Shown here: positions 25,931 through 35,108 of the stretch, piece after piece
Numbering within the stretch: position 1 is the first letter of the stretch
Layout: every line of letters begins with the position of its first letter
DNA from: Bacteroidales bacterium
GTDB lineage: Bacteria; Bacteroidota; Bacteroidia; Bacteroidales; VadinHA17
Assembly (NCBI GenBank): GCA_009881065.1
Contig: WXFE01000173.1
Span: forward strand, 1 to 43,067
Length of the DNA stretch: 43,067 nucleotides
Direction: 5' to 3'
The notes under the pieces: model-generated
The model's input: the letters and a program-made list of their open reading frames with translations, nothing else
What the model was told of the DNA's origin: nothing
Database searches by the model: none
Position numbers and translations under genes: made by a program

Positions 25931-26070
25931 ACATTAATCAGTTAAGGTTAATAATAGGTTTAGTTTTAAAAGGTCTCTAGTACAAAAATAAGAACATTTC
26001 CTGATTTTCAAAATCTGCAGGTCTTTTTACTCTGGCAAGCCAAATGTCAGTGAATCAAATCAAGACACTA
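25928..26070 (-). repeat. susC leader/promoter repeat, copy 2
   Basis: Counterpart of 20882-21022 (see that entry). Beyond 26070 the likeness to copy 1 fades; in copy 1 the LolA-like fragment starts three bases past the same boundary. Confidence 0.75.
25983..26012 (-). promoter_or_regulatory. Promoter of susC operon 2
   Basis: TTTG (26009-26012), an 18-base spacer and TATTTTTG (25983-25990) on the minus strand make a full match to TTTG-N18-TAnnTTTG. The ATG is 53 bases downstream. Confidence 0.75.
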
Positions 26071-26185
26071 CATATTGCCAGATGTAAAGAAGCAGATGCA
26101 ATGATCTCATCTTTTATCCTTGACAGGCAGCAGACTCTTTCAGGAAAGCCTGCCCAAAACTCAATGTTAATTTAGATTCCCGGAG

Positions 26186-27898
26186 TTATTCCAGGATTTC
26201 CCCTTCAATGGCAAGCTCTTTTATTACCCGGGGTATTACCTCTTCTTCCATTGAGGCTGCAGCCCTATCTATTTCACTGGCTTCAGAAACCAGCTCAGCC
26301 GCTTTAGCCCTGTCCTTTAATTCCTTTACATTGATCCTGACATTCAGGAAGGCGCCTCTTATACATGCCCTGACGGCAAGCACCCCCACAGCTCCGTCAG
26401 TGACTGAGTTCGGATTGCCATTTACGATCATCTCCCGTAACAGTTCAAAGACCTTGAATGCTTCCTTCATGACCGTCAGTGGAACAACTGAAGCATGGAG
26501 TGTTGCTGCCTCTACCGCCGCATCCCTGGCAGCTTTCTCCTCCTCACTCTTCTTCGGCATCCCGAAGGCCTTCACAATCCCGTTATAAGCTTCAGTATCC
26601 TCATCCACCAGGGCAAGCAGCCGCTTCTGCATCTCCACCCCCTTTTCAGCCCAGGAGGCAAACTCATTCCAGCGGTCATCCCACCCTCTTTTGTGTGAGG
26701 AGAGGTTGGCAACCATCGTTCCCAGCGCAGCGCCAAGGGCACCCATGGCTGCAGAGACAGAGCCGCCTCCCGGTGCAGGTGATTCGGAGGAGGTCTCCCA
26801 TGTAAATGATGACAGTGACAGGTCAACCAGCTTCTTCCTGCTCCTGTCCCTCAGTATATACTCTATGATCTTCTCTTCAGGCCTGAAAGGCTTCAGCTCA
26901 GAAAGCCCCATTGACCTGACAGCAGTTCTGATCAGCTCTTCATCTGACACTCCGGCAGATCTCTGCTGGCGATGCAGGAAGTAACGCCCTGCATCAAGCA
27001 TGGCCTTCAGCGGGATTAGTCCAACCAGCTCTGACCCGGTGACCCTCACGCCACGGGCGTCAGCCTTGTTGCAAACCTCATCAAAGGCAACATGTACCGG
27101 GGTAATGCCGATATTGGTCAGGTTCATAGATATCTGCGCAAAACCATACTCCGGAATATACCATCCAATGGCCTTAACAGCCTTCAGTGTGCCGGGTATC
27201 ATGATCGGTCTGCCATCAGCATCCCTTTCAACCTTTCCGGTAACAGGATTGCCTGTGCGCTTTTCCCGGCCTCGTTCCCTGACGTCGAATGCTATGGCAT
27301 TTGCACGGCGGACGGAGGTTGTGTTCAGGTTTATGTTAAAGGCTACCAGAAAATCACGGGCGCCCACAATCACAGACCCGGCGCCGGCATCAAACCGTGC
27401 AGGCCCGAAATCAGGCTTCCATGCCGGATCTTCAAGCTTCTTCTTCAATCCCTCATACTCACCGGACCTCACGTTTGCAAGGTTCCTCCTCTTCTCCTCC
27501 AAGGCCGCGGCCTCATAGCAGTACACAGGAAGCGACAATTCCTCCCCGATTCTGCGCGCAAGATGGCGTGCAAATTCTACCGTCTCCTCCATGGTAATTC
27601 CGGAGACGGGAACGAGCGGGCACACATCGGTAGCTCCCATGCGCGGGTGGGCACCACTGTGCTTTGACATGTCTATTACCCGTGCCGCCTTCCTGACTGC
27701 CCTGAATGCAGCCTCACAAACCGCCTCAGGCTCGCCCACAAAGGTCACAACCGTACGGTTGGTATCACTGCCCGGATCAACGTCAAGCAGCATGACACCC
27801 TCAACTGATTCGATCTCATCAGTAATCTGTTTGATTTTTTCCATGTCGCGTCCCTCGCTGAAATTGGGCACGCATTCTATAAGACGGTTCGCTATCAT
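26186..27898 (-). CDS. ftcD: Bifunctional glutamate formimidoyltransferase / formimidoyltetrahydrofolate cyclodeaminase
   Basis: This enzyme moves the formimino group from formimidoylglutamate to tetrahydrofolate and then releases ammonia, giving glutamate and methenyl-THF: the end of histidine breakdown. The 570-residue protein is the fused form. The transferase N-domain (about 1-180) begins IECVPNFSEGRD and has HSGAHPRMGATDVCPLVPV; the transferase C-domain (about 181-300) has FNINLNTTSVRRANAIA and ISMNLTNIGITP; the all-helical cyclodeaminase (about 345-560) has SPAPGGGSVSAAMGALGAALGTMVANL. It follows hutI on the same strand with a 74-base gap that contains only a small GC hairpin (TCCCC/GGGGA). 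Confidence 0.96.
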   Translation of the reverse strand: MIANRLIECVPNFSEGRDMEKIKQITDEIESVEGVMLLDVDPGSDTNRTVVTFVGEPEAVCEAAFRAVRKAARVIDMSKHSGAHPRMGATDVCPLVPVSGITMEETVEFARHLARRIGEELSLPVYCYEAAALEEKRRNLANVRSGEYEGLKKKLEDPAWKPDFGPARFDAGAGSVIVGARDFLVAFNINLNTTSVRRANAIAFDVRERGREKRTGNPVTGKVERDADGRPIMIPGTLKAVKAIGWYIPEYGFAQISMNLTNIGITPVHVAFDEVCNKADARGVRVTGSELVGLIPLKAMLDAGRYFLHRQQRSAGVSDEELIRTAVRSMGLSELKPFRPEEKIIEYILRDRSRKKLVDLSLSSFTWETSSESPAPGGGSVSAAMGALGAALGTMVANLSSHKRGWDDRWNEFASWAEKGVEMQKRLLALVDEDTEAYNGIVKAFGMPKKSEEEKAARDAAVEAATLHASVVPLTVMKEAFKVFELLREMIVNGNPNSVTDGAVGVLAVRACIRGAFLNVRINVKELKDRAKAAELVSEASEIDRAAASMEEEVIPRVIKELAIEGEILE

Positions 27899-27972
27899 AA
27901 TATTGGATTTTTAATTCTCGATCCCCTCCGGGGAATATATTACTTGTGCAATTCTATAAATATTGCCGGTTG

Positions 27973-29256
27973 TTATTGCCAACATTGCTGCGGACCGCCG
28001 CCTGCGGATTGCCGGCTGAAGACAACTTCTCCATTCAGCAAAACAGTATCCACCAGGTTACTGCCATATGCATAGGGCAGAAACTCATAAGATGGCATCT
28101 TATTCGTAATGAAGAGATTTGCCTTCTTGCCTACGGTGATTGATCCGTGCGTCTCCGCAAGGCCCATGGCATAAGCAGCATTGATTGTCACCGCATTTAT
28201 TGCCTCTTCCGGGAGCAGGCGCAGCCGTATGCATCCCAGGGAGACCACCAGCTTCATGTTGCCTGAAGGCGATGAGCCCGGGTTGTAGTCGCTTGCCATC
28301 GCCAGAGGCAGCCCCGCATTAATCATCTTCCGTGCAGGAGGATCAGTCATCCCGAGAAAGAAGGCTGCGCCGGGCAGCAGCGTTGGCATGGTACCGCTTC
28401 CCAGCAATGCTGCAATCTCATCATCACCTGTAAACTCCAGGTGATCGACGGAAAGTGCGCCATACCTGACCCCGGTCTGTATTCCCCCTGAGTAATCAAG
28501 CTCGTTTGCATGTATCTTGGGGCGCATACCGTGCCGCACGCCGGCCTCGAGTATGCGGGCAGTCTCTTCCACGGTGAAGAAACCCCGGTCACAGAACACA
28601 TCTATGTAATCAGCCAGCCGTTCGGCAGCAACAGCCGGTATCATCTCATTCACAATCAGGTCAACATATCCGTTCCTGTCATGGCGGTACTCGGCCGGCA
28701 CGGCATGCGCCCCGAGAAAAGTTGACCTGACGGTCAGGGGCGATGACTCCTTTATCCTCCTTATAACCCTGAGCATCTTGAGCTCATCTTCCGTGGTCAG
28801 GCCATAGCCGCTCTTTATCTCTACAGCTCCGGTGCCAAAGGATATGATCTCGTTCACCCTCTCCATCGACTGCCGGAAGAGCTCATCCTCTGAAGTCTCA
28901 TGCAACAGTTTCGCCGAATTAAGGATGCCACCTCCCCTTTTGGCAATCTCCTCGTATGACAATCCGCGTATCTTGTCAGTATATTCCTTCTCCCTGCTTC
29001 CCGCGTAAACCAGGTGGGTATGAGGATCGCAGAAGGCCGGAAACAGATAACCTCCCCCGGCATCAAGCTTCGCGACAGCGCTGCTGAAACCGGGCATTGT
29101 CTCTGCCGGACCGTAGCCGGCTATGATACCGTCTTCTATCAGCAACCAGCCGTTCTCAATTACGGGCAGTACCGCCATCTCCTTTCCGGCCGTGAAGAGC
29201 GCACCATCTTCCCTGGTCTGCACCAGCATCCCCGTGTTGTGAATTATCAGGCTCAT
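27973..29256 (-). CDS. hutI: Imidazolonepropionase
   Basis: HutI opens imidazolonepropionate to formimidoylglutamate, the substrate of the downstream FtcD. The 427-residue amidohydrolase has the metal-binding DPHTHLVYAGSRE (HTH at 79-81), KSGYGL, STFLGAHAVP, KIHANELDYSGG, SVDHLEFTGDD, and ASDYNPGSSPSGNM with the metal-binding Asp. Length and order match HutI. Histidase and urocanase genes are not in the window, so the hut genes here form the lower half of the pathway. Confidence 0.96.
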   Translation of the reverse strand: MSLIIHNTGMLVQTREDGALFTAGKEMAVLPVIENGWLLIEDGIIAGYGPAETMPGFSSAVAKLDAGGGYLFPAFCDPHTHLVYAGSREKEYTDKIRGLSYEEIAKRGGGILNSAKLLHETSEDELFRQSMERVNEIISFGTGAVEIKSGYGLTTEDELKMLRVIRRIKESSPLTVRSTFLGAHAVPAEYRHDRNGYVDLIVNEMIPAVAAERLADYIDVFCDRGFFTVEETARILEAGVRHGMRPKIHANELDYSGGIQTGVRYGALSVDHLEFTGDDEIAALLGSGTMPTLLPGAAFFLGMTDPPARKMINAGLPLAMASDYNPGSSPSGNMKLVVSLGCIRLRLLPEEAINAVTINAAYAMGLAETHGSITVGKKANLFITNKMPSYEFLPYAYGSNLVDTVLLNGEVVFSRQSAGGGPQQCWQ

Positions 29257-29324
29257 GGCACCGTTATTAATGTCTGCTAATGTAGCAATATTAAAATAAT
29301 TAGGATATGAGCATCATTTTTAAT

Positions 29325-29332
29325 TAACTTTG
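29325..29332 (+). promoter_or_regulatory. Possible -7 element TAACTTTG
   Basis: TAACTTTG matches TAnnTTTG in the gap before the outer-membrane barrel gene; no TTTG is seen at the usual upstream distance. If used, the mRNA leader would be near 100 bases and would contain an inverted repeat TATCAA/TTGATA around 29,360-29,387. Confidence 0.35.
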
Positions 29333-29436
29333 GTATCCCTATAAAGATGAAAACCGCATGTATCAAACAAACAAACATGTTGATATAATTCTCAGTCATG
29401 TGGGTTCCATCATACCCTTAAAACATAAACTACAAT

Positions 29437-30792
29437 ATGATTAAACCTATGAAGAAACTCATTTTTGTTATGCTTGCCGGGCTCTTTGCCACCTCGGTGA
29501 CAGCCCAGGAGACCAAGACAGGATGGAACTTCGGTGCCCTTCCTGCCATCACCTTCAGCACTGACCAGGGGTTCCAGTACGGGGCACTTTTGAACCTGTT
29601 CGACTACGGCGACGGATCAATCTATCCTGAATACTATCACAGGATATATGTGGAAGCATCCACTTTCACCAAGGGAAGCTCAATCCTCAGGGTCATGTAT
29701 GATTCCGATTATCTCCTCAAGGGCATCAGGTATGCTGTTGACCTGAGCTATATGCCTGACTTCGCCTTTGACTTCTACGGTTTCAATGGCTTCGGATCAG
29801 TATACAACAGTGACTGGACAAATGACAAACAGGACTCGCCCCTTTACCGCAGCCGCCTCTTCTATGCCATGAAACGCCATCTCTTCAGGTTCAAGAATGA
29901 CTTCATCGGCAACATTGGTGAAAGCAACTGGCACTGGAATGCCGGTCTGAGCATCCAGCAGTTCAAGCCTGGCAAACTCGACGTTGCAAAATTCAACAAG
30001 GGCAAGGATCCGGACGACTCGAAGTACCTTAAGGAGGTGCCCACACTCTTCGAGTATTACACTGGCGCAGGGATTATCTCAGAGGAGGAAGCCGACGGCG
30101 GATGGATTACCGGCGTCAAGGGAGGCATATCTTTTGATTCGCGTGACCAGCGTGCATGCCCCATGAAAGGAATATGGGCCGAAACAGGTATCGAAGTGGT
30201 CCCTGAATTCCTCGGTTCCGAATCTACATTCGGCAAATTCTATCTCACCTGGAGGCAGTATTTCACCCTCAGGGAAAACGACCTGAGTTTTGCCTACCGT
30301 CTCGGCTATCAGCAGACTCTGTTTGGTGATGTGCCATTCTACTACCAGGGTCAGATAATAGTTTCAGAGCTCAGGGGATCATCCTCCGAAGGACTGGGCG
30401 GAGGCAAGAATATCAGGGGTATACTCCGCAACAGGGTTGTGGGTGACGGCATCGCTTATGCCAACGCGGAACTTCGCTGGAAGATGGTACGCTTCAGGTT
30501 CATCAACCAGAACTTCTACATTGGAACAAACTACTTTGTTGATGCAGGTATGGTCACTGACGAGATAGAAGTTAACCGGACAGCCTTTTCAAGTTACCTG
30601 CTGACACACCACCCGGGTGAACAGATCGGCGACTACCTGACCGGGGATAAGGATACACCGCATGTTACGGCTGGCATTGGCCTTAAGCTTGTAATGAACG
30701 AGAACTTCGTCATGTCAGCCGACATCGGCAAGGCATTGAAGGAGCAGGACGGGAACATGGAGTTCTATATAGGACTTAACTACCTGTTTTAG
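29437..30792 (+). CDS. Omp85/BamA-TamA-like outer-membrane beta-barrel protein
   Basis: The 451-residue protein (or 447 from the second ATG at 29449, MKKLIFVMLAGLF) has a signal peptide ending TAQ. The mature part consists of alternating aromatic strands and ends in LNYLF, the usual barrel C-terminus. GGGKNIRGILRNRVVGDGIAYANAELRWKMV near residues 325-355 resembles the RGF/RGY loop and following strand of Omp85-type barrels (surface antigen D15). No POTRA domains are present, so it is not BamA itself. It is a lone rightward gene; cargo or partner unknown. Confidence 0.75.
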   Translation: MIKPMKKLIFVMLAGLFATSVTAQETKTGWNFGALPAITFSTDQGFQYGALLNLFDYGDGSIYPEYYHRIYVEASTFTKGSSILRVMYDSDYLLKGIRYAVDLSYMPDFAFDFYGFNGFGSVYNSDWTNDKQDSPLYRSRLFYAMKRHLFRFKNDFIGNIGESNWHWNAGLSIQQFKPGKLDVAKFNKGKDPDDSKYLKEVPTLFEYYTGAGIISEEEADGGWITGVKGGISFDSRDQRACPMKGIWAETGIEVVPEFLGSESTFGKFYLTWRQYFTLRENDLSFAYRLGYQQTLFGDVPFYYQGQIIVSELRGSSSEGLGGGKNIRGILRNRVVGDGIAYANAELRWKMVRFRFINQNFYIGTNYFVDAGMVTDEIEVNRTAFSSYLLTHHPGEQIGDYLTGDKDTPHVTAGIGLKLVMNENFVMSADIGKALKEQDGNMEFYIGLNYLF

Positions 30793-30793
30793 G

Positions 30794-30850
30794 AGTCCGA
30801 AGGCCCCGAAGCTTTGTGTGCGGGGTTTGGGCTTTGCTGAACTCCCTTTT
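30794..30850. terminator. Possible bidirectional terminator between convergent genes
   Basis: CCCCG (in GGCCCCGAAG) pairs with CGGGG 12 bases on, and an outer GGAGT/ACTCC pair encloses the structure, ending with CCCTTTT. It fits between the barrel gene (stop 30792) and the convergent DUF819 gene (stop 30918), but the T-run is short. Confidence 0.35.
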
Positions 30851-30917
30851 CACGGCGGCTGGTTCGGCCCTCCGGACCTCAATCTGATGGGCTGAGCGTA
30901 ATGTTTATGACCACCTG

Positions 30918-32201
30918 TCAGAACCGCTGCAAAAAGAAGGCAAGTGTGGTTCCAAAGTAGTTGCCAAGAGTGTATCCGATCACTCCGCCGGCTATACCGG
31001 TGACAATCACATCCTTGTTTTTCAGCGCATTGGCTACCAACGGAACAAACGGAGGGGAGAAGATGAAAGCCGTGGCCGTGATGAGAAAATTGTCGGCATC
31101 TATCCTGAATATCTTGGCCAGGATTATATGAAGAACCAAAGATCCGAAGTAACACCATGTTATAAACAATATCAGATCCAGCATACCCTTTGTGAACATG
31201 GTCCTCAGATCAGACATGGAGGCTACCGTAAGAGAGAAGACAAGTATGAGGTACATTCCCAGCTGAAATGTCTTCTCTATCTTATTTATTGGTCTGTAGA
31301 GTGAAGCAATAATGCCAAGCGTTGTGATTGTAAGCACCATTCCGGCCATTCTGTACTGTTGCAGATGAGCCGGTATGAGAAAATAGACAGCAGCGCCAAC
31401 CCCCGCTATCAGAATGCTCATCAGCAATGCTTTCAGGAGCGGAACTATCCGCTGTCTGTTCATCATTCCTGAAAAATCATCCAGACCCTCAGTCTCCTGC
31501 CTGACCAGTTCATCATCCACAACAACCCCGTTGTCTTCCTTGAATTTTGGAAGGAAAGCCCTGAAAATTGAAGGTGCCACAGTCACGAAGAACAGTACCA
31601 GGAATGCACCCACAATCATATCATAAGTGTTCAGTACAACAAAACGTTCAGCATCAACATCCAGGATCAGCTTCAGGGCTGCAAAGTTCGGGGTACCGCC
31701 GGTATATATGCCTTCAAACATGCCTGCGAGTTTCCAGGTGTCAGGGAAGGCATCTTTCCATATAAAGAAACCAGCAGTTACCATTACAAGCCCCGCTACC
31801 AGGGCGAGAACTATTGATACGAAACCCTTCTTTGCATATTTGAGCCATCTTTTCAGATTAAGTGAAAAGAGAAGTAAAGGGAAAGCCACAAGCAACGAAA
31901 CAGTATAAACCTTATCCTGGATACCCGCAATCTTGTTTGCTGCGATGTCTGAAGGGAAAGCCTTCCCTTCTTCAATCAGCTGATCAAGGAGTTCAGTACT
32001 CATTACAGCCTCTCCCTGGAGCGCTGTCCGGTACCCATCACTTCCTTTCGGGAAGATTCCTGCAGTACCGAGAATAAGTCCAAAACCGTAGGCAAGAACT
32101 ATCGCTCCCAGTTTTCGAAAAAAACTCCATTTCCTGCACATCCAGATAAATAGCAGGGGAAATGTGAAATAGAATATGATCAGGGCAAGAGCTAAAAGCA
32201 T
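30918..32201 (-). CDS. DUF819 family integral membrane protein (YjcL-like permease)
   Basis: The 427-residue protein is hydrophobic, with about 11 membrane helices, and matches DUF819: FRKLGAIVLAYGFGLILGTAGIFP, a soluble-looking loop, LPLLLFSLNLKRWLKYAKKG, GMFEGIYTGGTPNFAALKLILDV (the family's conserved GTPN segment) and a C-terminal SPPFVPLVANALKNKDVIVTGIAGGVIGYTLGNYFG. A second half repeats the fold in an antiporter-like manner. Substrate is unknown. The ATG at 32201 is preferred to a TTG 11 codons upstream that would lie in the -7 region. Confidence 0.85.
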   Translation of the reverse strand: MLLALALIIFYFTFPLLFIWMCRKWSFFRKLGAIVLAYGFGLILGTAGIFPKGSDGYRTALQGEAVMSTELLDQLIEEGKAFPSDIAANKIAGIQDKVYTVSLLVAFPLLLFSLNLKRWLKYAKKGFVSIVLALVAGLVMVTAGFFIWKDAFPDTWKLAGMFEGIYTGGTPNFAALKLILDVDAERFVVLNTYDMIVGAFLVLFFVTVAPSIFRAFLPKFKEDNGVVVDDELVRQETEGLDDFSGMMNRQRIVPLLKALLMSILIAGVGAAVYFLIPAHLQQYRMAGMVLTITTLGIIASLYRPINKIEKTFQLGMYLILVFSLTVASMSDLRTMFTKGMLDLILFITWCYFGSLVLHIILAKIFRIDADNFLITATAFIFSPPFVPLVANALKNKDVIVTGIAGGVIGYTLGNYFGTTLAFFLQRF

Positions 32202-32221
32202 GGCGGTTAATTTTAGGTAAC

Positions 32222-32229
32222 CAAAATTA
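32222..32229 (-). promoter_or_regulatory. Possible -7 element TAATTTTG for the DUF819 gene
   Basis: TAATTTTG on the minus strand lies about 20 bases before the ATG at 32201. The upstream -33 match is poor. The rest of the 32,230-32,500 gap, between this gene and the recN stop, contains no frame or clear structure that I can support. Confidence 0.4.
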
Positions 32230-32500
32230 AACAAAGCACACTGCCCTTAGGTCAATGCGCCGGCAAAAGAGGTATTAATACTTCTGCAATATAGGTATTT
32301 CTACTGATCGGAACACTCCCGGAAACTATTGTTGCACTGTTCAATAACCCGCACACTCATTCCCATGCCTGAGACTGCCATCATTGAGTATGTTCTGTAT
32401 TGTGATTTTTTTTGACTCCGGGCAGGTTTGTGACCATGATTATGCTGTTTCGGCTTTACTCAGCCATCAGACGCCAGCTATAAGACATCAGCCGCCTGAC

Positions 32501-34159
32501 TCAGTTGTCCTTCATCAGTTCACGGGCGTTGCGCATTGCAGCGTCAGTGACAGTGCTGCCGCTGAGGAGCCTGGCAACCTCCATTACCCTTTCATCGTCA
32601 TTTAACAGTCTTACCCTCGTAATTGTCGAGTGGTCGCCATCCTCCTTATATACGTGGTAGTGTACGCTTCCCCTGGCAGCCACCTGCGGAAGATGAGTAA
32701 TGTTTATCACCTGCATGCTCCTGCCCATCTCTGCCAGAATAGAACCAACCATTGAGGCCACCTCACCGGATACACCTGAATCGATCTCGTCAAAGATTAT
32801 TGCCGGCAGTCCGGAGCTGTTTGCCAGCACCGATTTCAGGCAGAGCATCACCCTTGACAGCTCGCCGCCGGAGGCGCACTTTGACAGCTCCTCAGGTTCA
32901 ACCTGCCTGTTTGCGCTGAAGAGGAACCTGATGTCATCAATTCCCGAGGGCCCCGGCGCCGGCAAAGGCGTTACGGAAGCTTCAAACCTCGCATGGGGCA
33001 TTCCCAGCCTGTGAAGCATTCCGGTTATCTCGCGTGAGAGGGGTGCCACTGCCTTGCGCCTCCCTTCTGATATTTTTCCGGCAAGTGAATTCACCTGAGC
33101 CATGGCAGCATCCCGCCTCTTCCTGAGCTCTTCAGCCTTCTCGTCAGTATCGGATGAGGCGGCAACATCTGCCTCAATCCTCTTCTGAACAGCCAGCAAC
33201 TCATCAATATCCCTGCAACGGTGCTTATGCATAAGTGAATAGAGGCTGTCAAGCCTCTGAGTCACATATTCAAGCCTGCCCGGATCGGCAGTCGCCCTGT
33301 CGTTGAGCTTGTCAGCCTCATATGAGATGTCATTCAGGTCTATCAGCTGTACATCCACCCTCTTTTCCAGCTCTGCTGCCCCGGGAAGCCATCCGGAGAT
33401 ACGTGCAAGGTTTGTCCTTACTGTCCGGAGCAGTGAAAGGGCAGATATTTCTTCTCCTCCGAGAGCTTCGGTTACTGCAGCCAGTGCCTCCTTGATCTCC
33501 GAGGCGTTTGAGAGCATCTCCTGTTCCTTTTCAAGCAATTCCTGCTCGCCGGCAACAGGTTTCACAGCCCGGAACTCTTCCAACTGGTGTGAATAGTATT
33601 CAAAATCAGCCTTCGCCTTCTCAAGGCCTGCCATAGCGGTATCATAATCCTTCCTGGCTGAAAGATACCCTTTCCATGCCCGGGAATAATCTCCTGAAAG
33701 GTTTGATATCCCCGCATAGGCATCAACCACACGCATCTGGAAGGAACCGGCTCCGAGGAGCAGGGTTTCATGCTGCGAGTGAACATCAACAAGCCTGCTG
33801 CCAATCTCCTTTAGAACTGCAAGATTGACAGGCGTGTCATTGAGGAAGGTCCTTGATTTTCCGGCAGGTGTTATTTCACGCCTGAATATAGCCTCCTCAT
33901 CATAATCAATCTCATTTGCCTCAAACAGTTCATTGAGGTCATATCCGCCAATGTTGAAACATGCCTCAACGATACACTTCTCATCCTGACTGAGCAGCGC
34001 CGAAGAATCAGCCCTCTCTCCAAGGACAAGACCAAGGGCGCCCAGAAGAATTGATTTTCCGGCTCCGGTTTCACCCGTTATAATGGTAAAACCTTCACCG
34101 AACTCCATGTTCAGATCCTTAATGATGGCATAGTTCCTTACCGTGAGTCTGCGCAGCAT
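32501..34159 (-). CDS. recN: DNA repair protein RecN
   Basis: RecN is an SMC-like ATPase that acts at double-strand breaks. The 552-residue protein has the N-terminal ATPase half with Walker A GETGAGKS (29-36) and GALGLVLGERADS, a coiled-coil middle (about 160-370), and the C-terminal half with the ABC-type signature CASGGELSRVMLCLKS, Walker B PAIIFDEIDSGVSGE and the INITHLPQVAARG switch. It is the last gene of the bamD-rpoZ-coaBC-DUF4835-recN run, 10 bases after the DUF4835 gene. Confidence 0.97.
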   Translation of the reverse strand: MLRRLTVRNYAIIKDLNMEFGEGFTIITGETGAGKSILLGALGLVLGERADSSALLSQDEKCIVEACFNIGGYDLNELFEANEIDYDEEAIFRREITPAGKSRTFLNDTPVNLAVLKEIGSRLVDVHSQHETLLLGAGSFQMRVVDAYAGISNLSGDYSRAWKGYLSARKDYDTAMAGLEKAKADFEYYSHQLEEFRAVKPVAGEQELLEKEQEMLSNASEIKEALAAVTEALGGEEISALSLLRTVRTNLARISGWLPGAAELEKRVDVQLIDLNDISYEADKLNDRATADPGRLEYVTQRLDSLYSLMHKHRCRDIDELLAVQKRIEADVAASSDTDEKAEELRKRRDAAMAQVNSLAGKISEGRRKAVAPLSREITGMLHRLGMPHARFEASVTPLPAPGPSGIDDIRFLFSANRQVEPEELSKCASGGELSRVMLCLKSVLANSSGLPAIIFDEIDSGVSGEVASMVGSILAEMGRSMQVINITHLPQVAARGSVHYHVYKEDGDHSTITRVRLLNDDERVMEVARLLSGSTVTDAAMRNARELMKDN

Positions 34160-34169
34160 CAGGAGGGAA

Positions 34170-35102
34170 TTAACTGTTGGAAGTCAGTATCTTTTTATAT
34201 TTGGTCTCGTTTGCAGGGTCAATCTCGGTCAGCACCTGCACCACCCTGTTCTTTTCCTCGGGGAAAGCCTGTGAAAAAATATTGACAATCTCGTCTGCCT
34301 TCGCATCAAGCACCACGGTCATATAGTACATGAACGGGTCAGGCCGTTGCCTGTATACTTCCTGTAGCCTTCTGAGACTCTCATAAATCTCTGTCCGCGC
34401 CCGGGTCATATCTGACTCCATCCGGTCAAGTCCTCTCAGATGATAGAGATAAATGAACTGCCTGACACCCGAATATTCACTGTCGAGAATATTTTTTACC
34501 AGCCAATACCGGTTTCTGTTTCTCGAACCGTCATATGGTTTCCAGCCCTGTTCAGGGGCATTCTGGGCATTGATGACAATCTTTTCGGCAACCTGGAAAT
34601 AGGGGGTTCCGCCTCCCTGTGAATAGGTATCAAAATCCATCCCGATCAGAAGATAGGCGTAGTATGCCAGCACCGACACAAGGTTGCTCGTGTGGCTGTT
34701 CGGATTGAACTCCAGGGGCTGGAACTCCACATACCTGAATTGAAAATTGTTATCCACGAAGTTGAGCACGGTAGACTTATAAGTGGTGTTGTAAACCGGC
34801 CTGCTGAGCTGTATCTGTACAGTGCCGCGGAACTCATCTGCCGAAAGCTGCTCATCAAGGTTGATCAGCAGGTTGCATTCGATCCTCTCTGAAAAGCTGA
34901 AGATATTGTCAGTCCAGACCATGCTGTTCATAAATTCGTAAATATCACGCTGCATGTTCTGAAAAACCTCACGGTTCGAACCCTGGATTTTCTGAGCCGA
35001 CACCTGCACGTTGCAGTACAGCTCCTGCGACACTGCCGTTCCGGCAGCCAGTGCCATCAGCAGTGCCGCCACGAGAAGTTTTGTTTTTACCGGTTTGATC
35101 AT
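34170..35102 (-). CDS. DUF4835 family exported protein
   Basis: The 310-residue protein has a signal peptide (VKTKLLVAALLMALAAGTAVS, cleavage near residue 25) and the family hallmark QELYCNVQVSAQKIQGSNREVFQNMQRDIYEFMNSMVWTDN-like start. Later markers include FNPNSHTSNLVSVLAYYAYLLIGMDFDTYS and AEKIVINAQNAPEQGWKPYDGSRNRNRYWL. Function is unknown, but the gene is almost always found between coaBC and recN in Bacteroidota, suggesting an envelope role linked to BamD. It lies 6 bases after coaBC. Confidence 0.9.
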   Translation of the reverse strand: MIKPVKTKLLVAALLMALAAGTAVSQELYCNVQVSAQKIQGSNREVFQNMQRDIYEFMNSMVWTDNIFSFSERIECNLLINLDEQLSADEFRGTVQIQLSRPVYNTTYKSTVLNFVDNNFQFRYVEFQPLEFNPNSHTSNLVSVLAYYAYLLIGMDFDTYSQGGGTPYFQVAEKIVINAQNAPEQGWKPYDGSRNRNRYWLVKNILDSEYSGVRQFIYLYHLRGLDRMESDMTRARTEIYESLRRLQEVYRQRPDPFMYYMTVVLDAKADEIVNIFSQAFPEEKNRVVQVLTEIDPANETKYKKILTSNS

Positions 35103-35108
35103 AAGCCT

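Noticed and set aside
26080-26185. Possible second LolA-like remnant upstream of susC operon 2
   Set aside because: Beyond the shared leader the sequence shows no block matching the LolA-like gene; only the leader is duplicated.
26480-26830. Several plus-strand proline/serine-rich frames within ftcD
   Set aside because: They are antisense to the cyclodeaminase domain; composition follows from reading the complement of a GC-rich coding region.
27925-27950. Hairpin TCCCC/GGGGA between hutI and ftcD as a terminator
   Set aside because: The stem is only 5 bp with a 3-base loop and lacks a T-run; the two genes act in one pathway and are more likely co-transcribed.
32460-32500. Weak direct repeat (CATCAGACGCC / CATCAGCCGCC) after the recN stop
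   Set aside because: Only two units with about 11 of 15 matches; not separable from chance, so it was not added to the stop-codon repeat pattern.
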